Part shown: positions 10,175 through 20,476 of the stretch, in pieces | Layout of the letters: every line of letters starts with the position of its first letter | How positions within the stretch are numbered: the first letter of the stretch is position 1 | Assembly: GCA_011947345.1 (NCBI GenBank) | Contig: JAAVTG010000390.1 | Location: 1-44,207, forward strand | Direction of reading: 5' to 3' | Length of the DNA stretch: 44,207 nt | Origin: Phytophthora quininea | Taxonomy: Eukaryota; Oomycota; Peronosporomycetes; Peronosporales; Peronosporaceae | Program-made: the position numbers and the translations under genes | The notes under the pieces: model-generated | The model's input: the letters and a program-made list of their open reading frames with translations, nothing else | Told to the model about the DNA's origin: nothing | Database searches by the model: none

Positions 10175-13100
10175 CTATGGGGTGCTGCTCATGTCACGTG
10201 GTGTGGCGGTGAGCGCGGGTATTCGTTCCCGTTGGCGGTGTTTGCCGAGGTGTAGGAACCAGATGCGTTTGCTACCTTTAATAGCTTCGCAGGACATCTG
10301 CTTGTTGAGGCGGGTTGCCTCTCGTTTCGTCGTCTGGAGTAGCTTGGTGTACGTGTCGAAGTTGCTGGGCAGGACGGACCCGAGAGCACCGTAGACGATG
10401 GCGCCTACGCGCACCTTCCAGCCTTTGTTACGGTAGTGTTGGATGAGGCGGCTGTATTTGCGCACCTTGCGCTGCTTCGTTTCCGCGAGTGTGGAGTTGT
10501 TGCGGCCGTCGCGCGGCTGGTCCTCGTACGTGATGGCTAGGTCGATGATAGTTGCGGTCTTGGTAGTGTGATCTAGGAGTTGGATGTCGGGCTTAAATTG
10601 CGCGCCTACGACGTTGGGGACAAAAGTGTCAACTAGAAGTTCGCGGGTGGTTGCACCCTTGCCGTCCTTGTGCCTTTTTCGTAACGTGCGAGCGATTTCG
10701 CTGAGCATGCGGTCGTGACGCCCGCGAATTGCATCGCTGTTGGCTTCGCAATGGCCGACAACATGCGCAAGAGTTTCGCTATGGGTGCAGTTTGGGCTTC
10801 AATTGGTCCGGAGTCGCATGCGCTTCAGAACCGATCGTGTTTCTGTCTGATTGAGGCGTGATCTGATGGCAAAGCGGTAGTCTTCATCCGAGATGCGGTT
10901 GCCTGCTGAAAGGAATGCGCTGCCGGCTCCACCATGGACGCGAGCTGTTCGCCCTTGGTCCCGTTGGGCCTTCCACTTGGCAAAGTATTGCAGCTTCATG
11001 TGTAGCTTGACGCGTCGGAGAATTGTTTGGGTAGAGAGCCAATCGTCATAATGTGGCACTCGTAGTTGTAACCCTCTATCTCCGTCCGGCGCCGATGTGT
11101 TCACTTCGAATCGGAGCCCATAGGTTGCTAGGTGCCGCTGCACATCTGTCCACATCGAGCTGATGTCCGTCGTACGCCTGCGCGCTGTGGCGTGAGGCGA
11201 GTTGCGGATGGTGTTGTTCAAGAAGTTGTCAATCGCCGTGTCTTCTCTCTCCTTCCAGTAGTCTTCGTCCAGGTGGAAGCGCTTGCGGATGACCTGCATG
11301 ACTTGGGCTCTGGCTAGGCCTTGAGTGTCCACATCAGTGGCGTGCAGCATCTGGAAGCTGTGGCTAATCTGGAGGGCGGCGTGGAGGTCGGCCAGTGGCA
11401 AGAAGCCAAGACCTCCTTGGGATGTTGGAGCGAATATGAAGTGTGTTGCTGCAGATCGCGGTAGGCGCAGGAGATGCTTGGTGCGTCGCACTAGTGCAGC
11501 GTCAAATGCGGCGAGCTGAGCGGCTGGCGGGCGGACGTGCCGCAGCGTGTACTCCAGCTGTGGATACACGTACGTTTTGATAGCCTTGAAAATCTGGGCT
11601 GGTGCCAGGCTCGAGCGCATCAGCGCGTCGACCTCCCGGCGCATGTCGAGAAGTTTTTCCTCGAGTTGGAACTGGTGTCGGCTGTGTGAGAGACCGTCAC
11701 CAACACCAAGATATCTGTAGCCAGACTGTTCGTTCACTTGCGGGATCGTGTCGCCACCGAGTTCTAGAGATATCGCGCGCACAGTACTCCGTGGAGGCGG
11801 TGGTGGTTGGAGGAGAGCGCACTTCGCGGGGTTCGCTCGCAGCGTCGACCACTGCAGAAACCTTGTCACGACAGCGTGTAGCTTCTTGATCCCAGCTGCT
11901 GTCGAGCTGAAAGTCTTCAAGTCATCGGCGTATGCCGTACAGCTGGATGACTTTGATGGGATGAGTGGGAAGCCCGCGTCGGGGGTCGCTTCGAGCGCGG
12001 TGAGCAGTGGAGCTGTTGCTGCGAGGAACAGGTATGGACTCATCGGGCAGCCTTGGTACACGCCTTGCTCCTGGCGGATCGGCTCCGTGGCCGTGTCACT
12101 TGCGTTCGTCACGATGAAGAAGCTGTCGTGGTAGATGTCTTGTAGAATTTGTAGAAATGTGGATGGCATCTTCATGCCGGCGAGCACACGCCACAGAAGT
12201 TGCTGTGGCACCGATCCGAAGGCATTTGCGAGGTCGTACCATACCGCGTAGAGCGGGCGATTCATTCGTTTGGCGTAGTCAAGGAGGCTAGTCGCCACGA
12301 AATTGTGTTCCTGGCAACCATTTGTCATGCGGAAGCCTTTTTGGCAGGCCGGTAGTAAGTTGTTGCCTTCGAGCCATAGCACAATGCGCCGAGTAAGAAT
12401 GCCGGAGTAGAGCTTGTAGATTGCTGGTTGTAAACAAATAGGTCTCCAGTTCTCTGGTCTGTCCCGTTGGCCGCGCTTGTAGATTAATCGTACGGCGCCA
12501 ACCTTCCATATTGCTGGAATCCGTCCTTGGCGCCAGCAAAATGTGAAGGCTTCCAGAAGGAGTGGGAGCAGCTGGCCGCAGAACGCTCTGTAGATGGAGT
12601 ATCCGACTCCATCAAGCCCGGGGCTTGACTTGGACGACACGTGCTGGAGGATATCCTCAATTTCGTTAGTTGAGATTGTCTCCGTCATGGCTCCTTTGGC
12701 GCGCTCGGCCGTCGGATAGTTCTCGATAATCTCCCGGAATTCTGTACCGCACGGTGAGTAATAATCGAAAGTCTGTCGAGGCGATGACACGCCTACAAAA
12801 TATTCGTGAAGGTCTGCCGCCGGGATCGGGCATCGGTCCATAGTGTCCTCTTCAACTGTGGTCGATGTTGCGGTCTGCGGGGAGCGCACGGGTCGTAAGA
12901 TCCTCTCGACGCAGTCTCGCTCCCGCTGTTGGAAGTCTCGGCGCAACCGCATGCGTGCGCGTGCTTTGCGGAGTCTGCCCAGCCGTCTTCTCGCTCGACG
13001 CAACTTTGCTTTGGACACGGGTGTTGCTGCCCGAGGCGAGCGATTTCGCCTCGAGTTTCATCGAGTTTCTCGTGAAAAGTTTGTTCCGCGGGCGGGCGGT

Positions 13101-15371
13101 CTGGTCTCGCTGGTGAAGCCACGGTCGAGGTGTTCCGGGGCCTTTGCAATAGGGCGCCAGAACTGCACGAAGGCGGTACGGTATCGCGGCCACGTAGCGT
13201 TCGCCTGTTGTCCAGTCCGGCGCGTCTCGGATCAGTGTCGTGAGATCTTGCGCGGCGCCTTGCACGGCTGTACGGGCTGCCTTCCACTCGTCTTCAGTCA
13301 AATGGCGGAGGCGTAGCGTTGGTAGCTTGGCGGGCGCAGAGCCGTATCCGGTTGGCGGTGTCTCAAACGCGTTGGGCCCGTCGAGTCTGGACCTCTCTTC
13401 TGCGTGCGTCATCGCGTCCACCTCGTCTACATCGTCTTCCTCATCAACAAGGTGCATATCAACGTCAGGGGCTGGGTCCACATGGGGGCCTGTATCGGAG
13501 CTGTCGGGTAGGTCCGTTCTGGGAGGCAAATATGCCCGTCGTTGTTGGCGTGTGTAGCGCAGTCTATGCTCGTACGTTTCTGCTGGATGGCTTGGTTGGC
13601 GAGGCGGTCAGCGTGTTGGTTGAGTCGGCGATCGATGTGTCGAAGGTCGTGAGCTTCCAGTTGGGCGAGGTGGTGGCGGGCTGCATCTCGCAGGGTGCGC
13701 AGATGCGGTTGGTAGGTGTTGTATTCACCCGCTACTTGTCGTAAGATTAGCGTGCTGTCCCCTTCAATCTCCAGCCGTCGGACGCCGTGCGCCAACGCCC
13801 CCTAAGACCTGCGAGGAGACCTTCGTACTCGGCAACGTTGTTGGTCGAATTTGGTCCCGGGAGAAAGAGCGCGCATGACCACACAACAGCGTTGGATGGA
13901 TTAGTAAGGACGGCGCCCGCGCCAGCGCGTATTTCCCGCGCGACTTTTCCGCGGCCTCTTGGACGCACCGTCGAACCGAAGGAGCCACGGCGACGATGGT
14001 GGGGGTTCAAGTCCTGTTGGGGGCGATGTCAGCGCGGGTTGTCCTGGGTTTGTCGAAGATGGCGCCATCATGGGGTCCGGAGAAGGCGTCGTCGAGCTGT
14101 CGGCGGCGGGCATCATGAGCGAATCTTGGTCCTCGTCGTTGCCTGTTGGTGACGTGCGTCGCCTTTGCCGCTCTCCGTGGTGACGTGGTTCGTCTGCGTC
14201 AGTGTCTCTGTCAGTGGCGGAGCTCCTGCCGCGGCCACGGGAGTTGCTGTCAGTGCGCCTGACCTCTCCACAGTTGGCGAAGGTGGGGGTGGCGGGCGAC
14301 AGTGCAGTGCGTGTTTCGTAGCTGCAGCTCGCGACGGGAATACCGAATTGCACGCACATTCCGCGAAGAAGTTCTCAACGAACTCGATGGCTCTGTGTTT
14401 GTTGCGGCGGTGGGTATGGAGTTCGCTGTGGTGCGCAGAGTAAAACTCGCAGAGAGGGCACGCGAAGCCTATCGCGTCATGGGCATACAGGCTGTATACG
14501 GGTGCAGGTCCGGTGGTGTTGGTCCTGTCGGCGTCAGCTAACCCGGCTTTTTCCCCAGCCGAACTGTCGCTGCCGTCGGGGGCACTTGGCTCGATCCACG
14601 CGTCTGAGCTGGGTCCATCGCCGAGCGTTGCGTCGTCGTCGATCTCCACCTCGAGGACGTCGTTGTCGAAGACAGCTTCCTCCATCACGCATAGTACGCA
14701 GGTAGCGACAGCGTCACCGTGTTTGCATTGGTCCTCCGGATGGGGTGGGGTTCGGTCGTGGTGCTGAAGCGTGTGCCAGCGCATCTGCAGTTCCGTCCAG
14801 CGGCGTCGCGACTCCTCCGGTTGCTGCGACGTCTCAGTGTTCGTCTCCTCCTGCGGCGGTGGCTGCGCCCTGTTGTCCGTGTCGGCGTGGGGTGCCCTGG
14901 TCATGTCGCTTGCCGTGGCGGCCGCCAGGCTCGGTGTTGAGACCGGCAGCCTGCCGGCCGCCCTGACGGGCCGTGGCAACTTCTCAGGAGGACCTGGCGT
15001 GGCGGCGACGGCAGGGAGTCCTTGGTCGGCGTCTTGTGCAGCTTGAGACGTAGTCTCTGCGTCGGAGTCGACTTGGGGCGCGCGTAGCGCGCAGCGATCG
15101 GCGGCAGCCTTGGCGGCTGGCCTGGCATTGGCGTTCGAGCTCTGGCTGGGTTTCTTGTGGTGTGGGCCACACCAACTGAGAGGTGTGCCAAGTCTGCGAC
15201 GTGTGGCGGTACGTCGGTCAGAGCGTCTACGAAGCCGTCGTCGTCGTTGACCGACGACTGGCTGGTAACGCTTATCGATTCTGGTTGGTTGGTTGGTCGT
15301 GTTGTACATGCACCTCTATTGCTACTAACCTCCACCGGCGCGGTGGGAGGCTCTCCCAAGCGCAGCCTCAT
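10175..15371 (-). CDS. Retrotransposon polyprotein: zinc fingers, RNase H, RT, endonuclease
   Basis: The start at 15369-15371 gives MRLRLGEPPT. N-terminal part (to about 14110): a CxxC knuckle and two finger-like motifs (FACPLCEFYSAHHSELHTH; CACNSVFPSRAAATKHALHC) at about 14475-14300, probably for target DNA binding. RNase H (about 14050-13560): RFDGASK, NVAEYEGLL, EIEGDSTL and NQHADRLAN, which are the four acidic positions of the archaeal-type fold. RT (10802 to about 12900): PGLDG, YDLANAFGSVP, QGCPMSPYLF and AYADD. After an in-frame TGA (10799-10801) come the CCHC motif CTHSETLAHVVGHC and a PD-(D/E)XK endonuclease with KPDIQLLD and IIDLAITYED. The frame changes about seven times; most changes fit one missing base, so the original may be one ORF of about 1,730 codons. 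The RNase H position, upstream of RT, is unusual. Confidence 0.75.
13560..14050 (-). other. Archaeal-type RNase H domain located upstream of RT
   Basis: Three overlapping frames together give LRFDGASK, then AGAGAVLTN, FLPGPNSTNNVAEYEGLLAG, LEIEGDSTLILRQVAGEY and HIDRRLNQHADRLANQAI. The GDSxLxxxQxxGEY and NxxAD(R/x)LAN patterns are typical of archaeal/plant-type RNase HI and less like the LTR-retrotransposon type. It would remove RNA from the cDNA hybrid. In most RNase H-bearing non-LTR elements the domain lies after the RT. Confidence 0.75.
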
Positions 15372-15376
15372 GGCCA

Positions 15377-15425
15377 ACTTAGGAATGTAAGTAGAAAAGA
15401 AGGTACTATAGAAATGATCCTGTAA
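15377..15425. repeat. 49-bp direct repeat at the 5' side of the long retroelement
   Basis: This is the partner of 9990-10038, in the same orientation. The first in-frame ATG of the element lies 5 bases from it. DNA further out (15426 on) is unrelated to the element. Confidence 0.8.
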
Positions 15426-15642
15426 AAGTACGGTCTTGACTTGGAATTCGGTTATTCCTTCTGTTTATATAATCAGCAGTATGCCTCACGATCAAAATTG
15501 TGATTTTGTATCTATGTCCTTCTTTATTGACACAATTGGTAGCAAAAATCAGTAAATGGGTCATTTAAAACTGGACATGAGAAACAGCAAACAAGCTCAG
15601 AGGGAGATAAACACATTCACTTCACGACGCACTCTTCTTCGC
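15426..15642. other. Intergenic DNA with no feature seen
   Basis: A short AT-rich gap between the outer retroelement repeat and the 3' end of the transporter gene. No gene or RNA was recognised. Confidence 0.5.
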
Positions 15643-17263
15643 CTACAGTTCATGCGCAGCGGTGTAGTTGTAGTACACGTGGTTTTCATACGTCGATGAG
15701 CAGTACGGGAACTCGGCGTCGTTGTCCGTCGGTGCAAACAAGCTCTTGCCGGTGGTGTAGGTCACGTAGCACCCGAGCACAAAGCACACCACCGTCACGA
15801 TGATGGCCGGGATCTTCTCGTACAGCTTGACGCGCTCCCAGGCCTTGATGAGGTAGAAGATGATCGGCAGCAGGATGCAGTTGACCGTGATACACGAAGC
15901 TCCAATGAAGTCGGCAAAGTCCGAGAAGTGGTCTTGGAAGATGACCGCCAGCACCACCAAAATGACGATAATGACGATGCGCAGCACCACGTACTTGATG
16001 GTGTTCATTCCACGACGGTACTCCGCCAGTTCCTCTTCGACGTCGTCCTTGTGTTCCTCCACAGCATCCGCCACAGACACGTACGACATTTTAGAGCTCT
16101 GACGAGCTTCTGGTTGGGTGACGTCGGGGTTCCAGCATCGACATAGCCCACGGGGTCCTCAAGGTCGACGATTGGAGCCTTCTTGTGCATCCCCAACGCC
16201 AATCTCTCGGCGATGAAGAACGCCGGATTGAGGATGACCGAGAACGCGACCGTGATATGGAGTTGCATGAACAGGTAGGCCAGCACGACCGCGCCCCAGT
16301 CCGACTTGAAGCCGAGCGTCGTCATGCCCGTGTCGGCGTCCGGGTAGATCGTGAACAGCAAGTTGCCCGTGATCTGACAACCTACAGCCGAATAAGCGCT
16401 AGATGCCAGCGTCAAAAAAGACAGCTAATTAACGAGACTGTGACCAGCACCACGCGAGGCATTCGGGTCGGGTCGCTGTGCTGTCGTTGCAGGTCGGGGA
16501 TGACGATGCCAGCGCCGTAGGCGAGTGACAAGTTGCCGAACACGCCAGCCACTTGAGAGAACTTGAGCTCTGGGAACGGCACACTCGGGTGGCCACGCAT
16601 GCCGTGCATGACGACGGCCACGCCGATGATATCGGCAATGACGGTACCCATGCAGCCGGCGAATGCTGCGGCGGCGCCTTCTTTCAGCGTCGGCACCAGA
16701 CACACTGGTAGCACCATGAGGGCCATGAGGATGATCCAAGTCGTGGCGCTGAAGGCGTCCGGGAAGAGACCGTCGAGGAGAGACCCACCGAGGACCAGGA
16801 AGACGCACGGGATCAGCAGACACGACCCCATCTGGCTGACGACGCAGAGCCATCGACCCCACTGGCCCATGGCCCACTCGCCGAGGTCACCAAACGTTTT
16901 GACCGAGTTGGGGGCCAGCAGCATCACCTTGGACATGGCCACGGACGAGTAGATGTTGGCGAAGGCCATGAAGGCCATGGCGATGACGGCGATGGTCGGA
17001 CCCGCTCGGGCGAAGTTGCCGGGCATACCAAGCGTACCAATGCCGTAGATGCAGCAGAAGAGGTTGAAGGCCGTCTTGGCGTCTTCAAACGTGAAGAAGG
17101 GTTTCTTGGCCATCGGTGGCGGTGGAGGTTCGTTGGAACTTGGCACGGTGGATGACAATTGCAAAGTGAGGGCAAGACCAAACAGCACTAACGGGGCTCT
17201 CGTGGGAAAGGGATTTTGATCCGAAGATGCTCCTGCTCGCTTTGATCCGGCTTTGGGCTGCAT
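15643..17263 (-). CDS. Amino acid transporter (AAAP/AVT family), frame-broken
   Basis: A multi-pass amino acid/auxin permease-type transporter of about 540 residues, presumably a proton-coupled carrier in the plasma or vacuolar membrane. The first piece contains TAFNLFCCIYGIGTLGMPG, the conserved first membrane segment of the family, and LAYGAGIVIPDLQRQ. The second begins TLASSAYSAVGCQITGN. The third has YVVLRIVIIVILVVLAV and ITVNCILLPIIFYLI. The first break falls at six A (16414-16419) and the second at four T (16089-16092); one added base in each restores the frame. The start may be 17263, or the ATG at 17113 (MAKKPFFTFEDAK), because 17139-17192 looks like a 54-nt in-frame GT-AG intron that would otherwise encode an odd hydrophobic stretch. 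Substrate is unknown. Confidence 0.85.
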
Positions 17264-18168
17264 TTCTAGCGCCGTTGCAGTGAAAGCGGTGGATTAATCG
17301 TTAGTCTGCGTGGGAATGCTCGCGAAGGCACGCCGTCTTGTGGGCGGTAAGCTGTGTGCAAATCTGCCACGAGCGGGTGTTGACTTCAAGACGAAGCCGC
17401 GAGAGGCGAACACGTCGAGCGTGTCATGACGGCAGCCGCGCTACAGCGAACTCGTCCACACGGCTTATCGTCCTGAGCAAGTCTTCCTTGGCATGGATCG
17501 AAGTCTCCGGCTTCTTGGATGCGTATCCAATGTCGACTACAGCGCTGGCTGTGCTCAGCCAACCCGGGCAAAGCATCACCACGAAACTCTCAGCAGACGA
17601 GCTTTGCCGAGAGCTACCAGCCTAGCATGACAACAGACGATATCCGGGCTGATTTGAGCAGCTGCATTGCGTGCCATGCATCGGCCCGTTCCCGGCTCGA
17701 CGCTTGAAGTGCCTGTCGACGTGGTCGAGCAACGACCCCTCTGGGCTGTAACAGAGGCAGGAGCAGTGTTTTTGGTCCAACAAGCACTCAGGCCTCCACG
17801 CCTAATGCCATGTTGTGGCAGGCATCAGATTGACGACCCACAAGACCGTTGGCGCAAGGCCCTGCACCTTCTCAGGACGACTGTGTTGGGTTTCCGACAT
17901 CCAGTCCGTATATCTGCCGAGAGAGACGGAGTTTTTGATATCTCGCTGCGCGCTCATCACCAAGATGTTGATCTTGAAAAGGTACAACACAGATGGGGAA
18001 TAGGCAAAACAAATTTATCGTGTTTCTGCGGAGACGGAACCTCTTCCTTCGGAGCTCCTGCTCTCACCTCTACCTTATCCTCTCTATGCTGTATCTACGA
18101 AGGGCAGTCGATGAATACGATGGACGGACGGGGTGTCGAGGCCGCCGAAGACCGTGGTGATATCGGCT
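17264..18168. other. Intergenic region with no confident gene
   Basis: Open frames occur on both strands (for example 17667-18254 plus, 17802-17990 minus) but none has a recognisable motif or a consistent continuation in neighbouring frames. A short minus-strand stretch near 17980-17820 looks mildly protein-like but cannot be extended. It is left unassigned. Confidence 0.4.
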
Positions 18169-19963
18169 TTACATCTTTGAGCCGAACTGCAGCATGCTCT
18201 GGCTGCGAGTCGGCCGGTTCTTTTGTCGACGTGCGGGGGATATCGCTTTCTTGAGAGTTTTAGGAGAGTGCGATCGGGTCAACCGCAGACTGAAGCGAGC
18301 CGTGAGGCTCAAGCTTGCACGTGCGAGTTGGGGCTCTTCACTTTGATCCGAAAAGACCTGGGGCGCAGTACCGAAGCCAAATCCGCCGCTGCTGTTTGAC
18401 GATGAGCTCCCGTACTTCGTCGTCGTTTGCTTGGAGGGCCACAGACCCCATTGCGCTCTTTCCCGCTGTCGGTATACCACGCCACGGCGGAGTCATACAC
18501 CTCCGCTGTAAAACTTGAGCTGTACGAGTTTCGCGTTTCAACATGTAGTGGCGGTAGGGTAGAATCATACACTTGAGATTCCGATGTCGAAGTGTCGAGG
18601 TTTCTCAATGATACCGGCGTTGGCGGCGTTCCTGGCGACAAAGGTCGAGACAAACTCGTCGTATTCGGGGAGGTGGCCTCCAGCCGTCGACTCCGTTCGT
18701 CGACGACACTGATCCATCGTGTGTCAACAATAAGATGGATGCACGGGAACCATGAGAATTTGCAGGACTTGATGACTTTATCACCGGTGCCATAGGTGGC
18801 CTAGAGGATGTCAACAACGAGAGTCGCGAGCTCGTTTTGAATCGCTTCGGAGACGTGTTTGATCCGGCTTCACTATCTTGTGAGGATTCTGACACTTGCG
18901 ACAACTTGGTGGCACCGCGTTGACTCTTGATCTCGCCGCTACTACGACGGCGGTGCCAGCCAGCGATAGATGGATCGTCGTCGGACAAGAGCCACCCGTT
19001 GCATCCTACCGACACACGCGAGCGAGCTCTTGTAGTGTGGAAATTGCTTGCTGGTCGGAGGTCGTTCATGAACGGGGATGGCGGGGTAGTCGGCGTGTAG
19101 GACGGGTACGAGGTCGTTGATACATGCAGAGCCTTGCGCTTGAACCCTGTGGACGAGTTTGCGACAGCGCTGCCACCAGTGTGCGGTGTGAAGCTGCCAC
19201 TATCCCTTCCACCCCGTGTTCGTAGCTGGAGTTTAGTTGTAAGTGGTCGACCGAGTGGCCCCACAGGAGTCGAGGCAAACTCGACGTCGAATCTGGTGGC
19301 TCGAGCTCCGACCGAACTCACATCAATGCTAACTCCTGGTAACTCTTTGTCGCGAGGGTCCACGTGAAACCCGCAGAGCTCAAGTCGAAACCTCGTTCCG
19401 GTGGAGAGTCGGCGGTAGCTAGAGGAGTCATAATAGCTGTCTTCGAAGCCGACACCCCAATGGAATGCAGAAGCTTCAGCAGGATCAAACACATCCTTCT
19501 CCACGCAGCATCCGCAGCACAGTCGGAAACGATGACCATGATATCGAGGCAACACCGACAGGAACCGGTGGCGGCGTTGATCGCAGCGACGAGGTGATTT
19601 TCGAGCCCGACTGGTTCTCCTACTCCTTGTGTTGATCTTGGTCCCTGGAGGCTGATTCCCGCTATTTCCTGACCCTGTTGAGCCTCGTCGAAGGACCACC
19701 TTGACACCGGAGTTCGAACCTGTTGAATCAAAGTTCCTGCGGCTGCCGACGTGGACTATCGGACGTTTGTTGACGGCTCGAATCGGCGAGCGAGCTTCAT
19801 TGGACCCCGACCTGGTGGAAAGTCGGATCGGCGGTCGAGGGCCGCCCGTATCGGCGAAGCTGTGTCGACTCGAAGCTCTGGGTCGAGACGACCGATGTCG
19901 ACCAAAGCGACGCATGTAGGCCAACGCCCTGTACCGGAGCTTCACATGCTCCGTCGACATCAC
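18169..19963 (-). CDS. Hypothetical Ser/Pro-rich protein (frame-broken)
   Basis: The main frame (18605-19963) contains a moderately structured part (RFRLELCGFHVDPRDKELPG, ASTPVGPLGRPLTTKLQLR) followed by a long Ser-rich tail with PTTPPSPFMNDLR and SQVSESSQDSEAGS. Frames at 18309-18653 and 18169-18480 would continue it with further Ser-rich sequence, each step consistent with one missing base, as elsewhere in this window. An alternative end in a third frame reads LPEYDEFVSTFVARNAANAG and is also protein-like, so the true C-terminus is uncertain. The pattern of a fold ending in TPVG-L followed by a Ser/Pro tail loosely recalls Atg13, but the match is too weak to name it. It lies between the transporter and the channel, both on the same strand. 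Confidence 0.45.
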
Positions 19964-20153
19964 TATTCACTGTTCTTTGTTGCTTGCGAGTTGGTTGTGC
20001 AAAACGGAGAGTGCCCGGTCCTGAGAGTGAGAACGGTCGGAAGAAGCCTACGGAAATCGCTGAACTGCGAGTTGACACTAACGATAGTTCAGCGTGACTT
20101 CGTGTGGCCCCCACTGGCGGCGGGTTCAAGAGCTCCGACCACATTTGCCGCAT

Positions 20154-20476
20154 TTGCTATCCGTTCAGCCCGCAGAAGCCACGAATTCGAGGACGGGCAC
20201 AGTCGAGATCATTCAATTCGATGTTCGACAAGCGGAAGGGCCAAAGTGTGTTATGTCTTGAAGGTAGCTTTTTGAATGATTTTTGTCCCAGAGTCTATGC
20301 AGCAAGAAGCGAAGGTAATTTGTTGTAGGTAACATGCTTTCGTCATGGTTGCGGTGAAAAATCAGCGTTGTTTCCGGTCCGAACATTTTTATTAGACGTT
20401 GATCAAGTTCTCCGCTCGGGTATTACGACGTCTCCTCTCACACTAGGACTATCCGAATTCATGGGACCTGGATCAG
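20154..20476. other. Short intergenic gap
   Basis: No supported gene lies between the Ser-rich protein and the 3' end of the channel gene. Confidence 0.4.

Larger units (their letters stand above)
9820..15425 (-). mobile_element. Near full-length non-LTR retrotransposon (Utopia/R2-like)
   Basis: The element is about 5.5 kb on the minus strand. In order it encodes an N-terminal C2H2/CCHC zinc-finger region, an archaeal-type RNase H, an RT with YADD, a CCHC knuckle and a restriction-like endonuclease. That finger-RT-endonuclease layout belongs to the early-branching, often site-specific non-LTR elements (R2, NeSL, Utopia). Both ends touch a 49-bp direct repeat (15377-15425 and 9990-10038), and the first ATG (15369-15371) sits only 5 bases inside it. 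The 3' region to about 9820 is shared with the truncated copy. There is no LTR. Assignment to Utopia specifically is inferred from host group and domain set. Confidence 0.8.

Noticed and set aside
14165..15390. Several plus-strand frames across the retroelement 5' region
   Set aside because: They are antisense shadows of the GC-rich retroelement coding strand.
15377..15425. Interpretation of the 49-bp repeats as LTRs
   Set aside because: They are too short, the coding order and endonuclease are of the non-LTR type, and the element shows no integrase or protease.
17667..18254. 195-codon plus-strand frame
   Set aside because: No recognisable motif, and equally long frames lie on the other strand. 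There is not enough support for a gene.
18605..19963. Naming the Ser-rich protein as Atg13
   Set aside because: Only a loose TPVG-L plus Ser/Pro-tail resemblance is visible and no HORMA domain could be traced.
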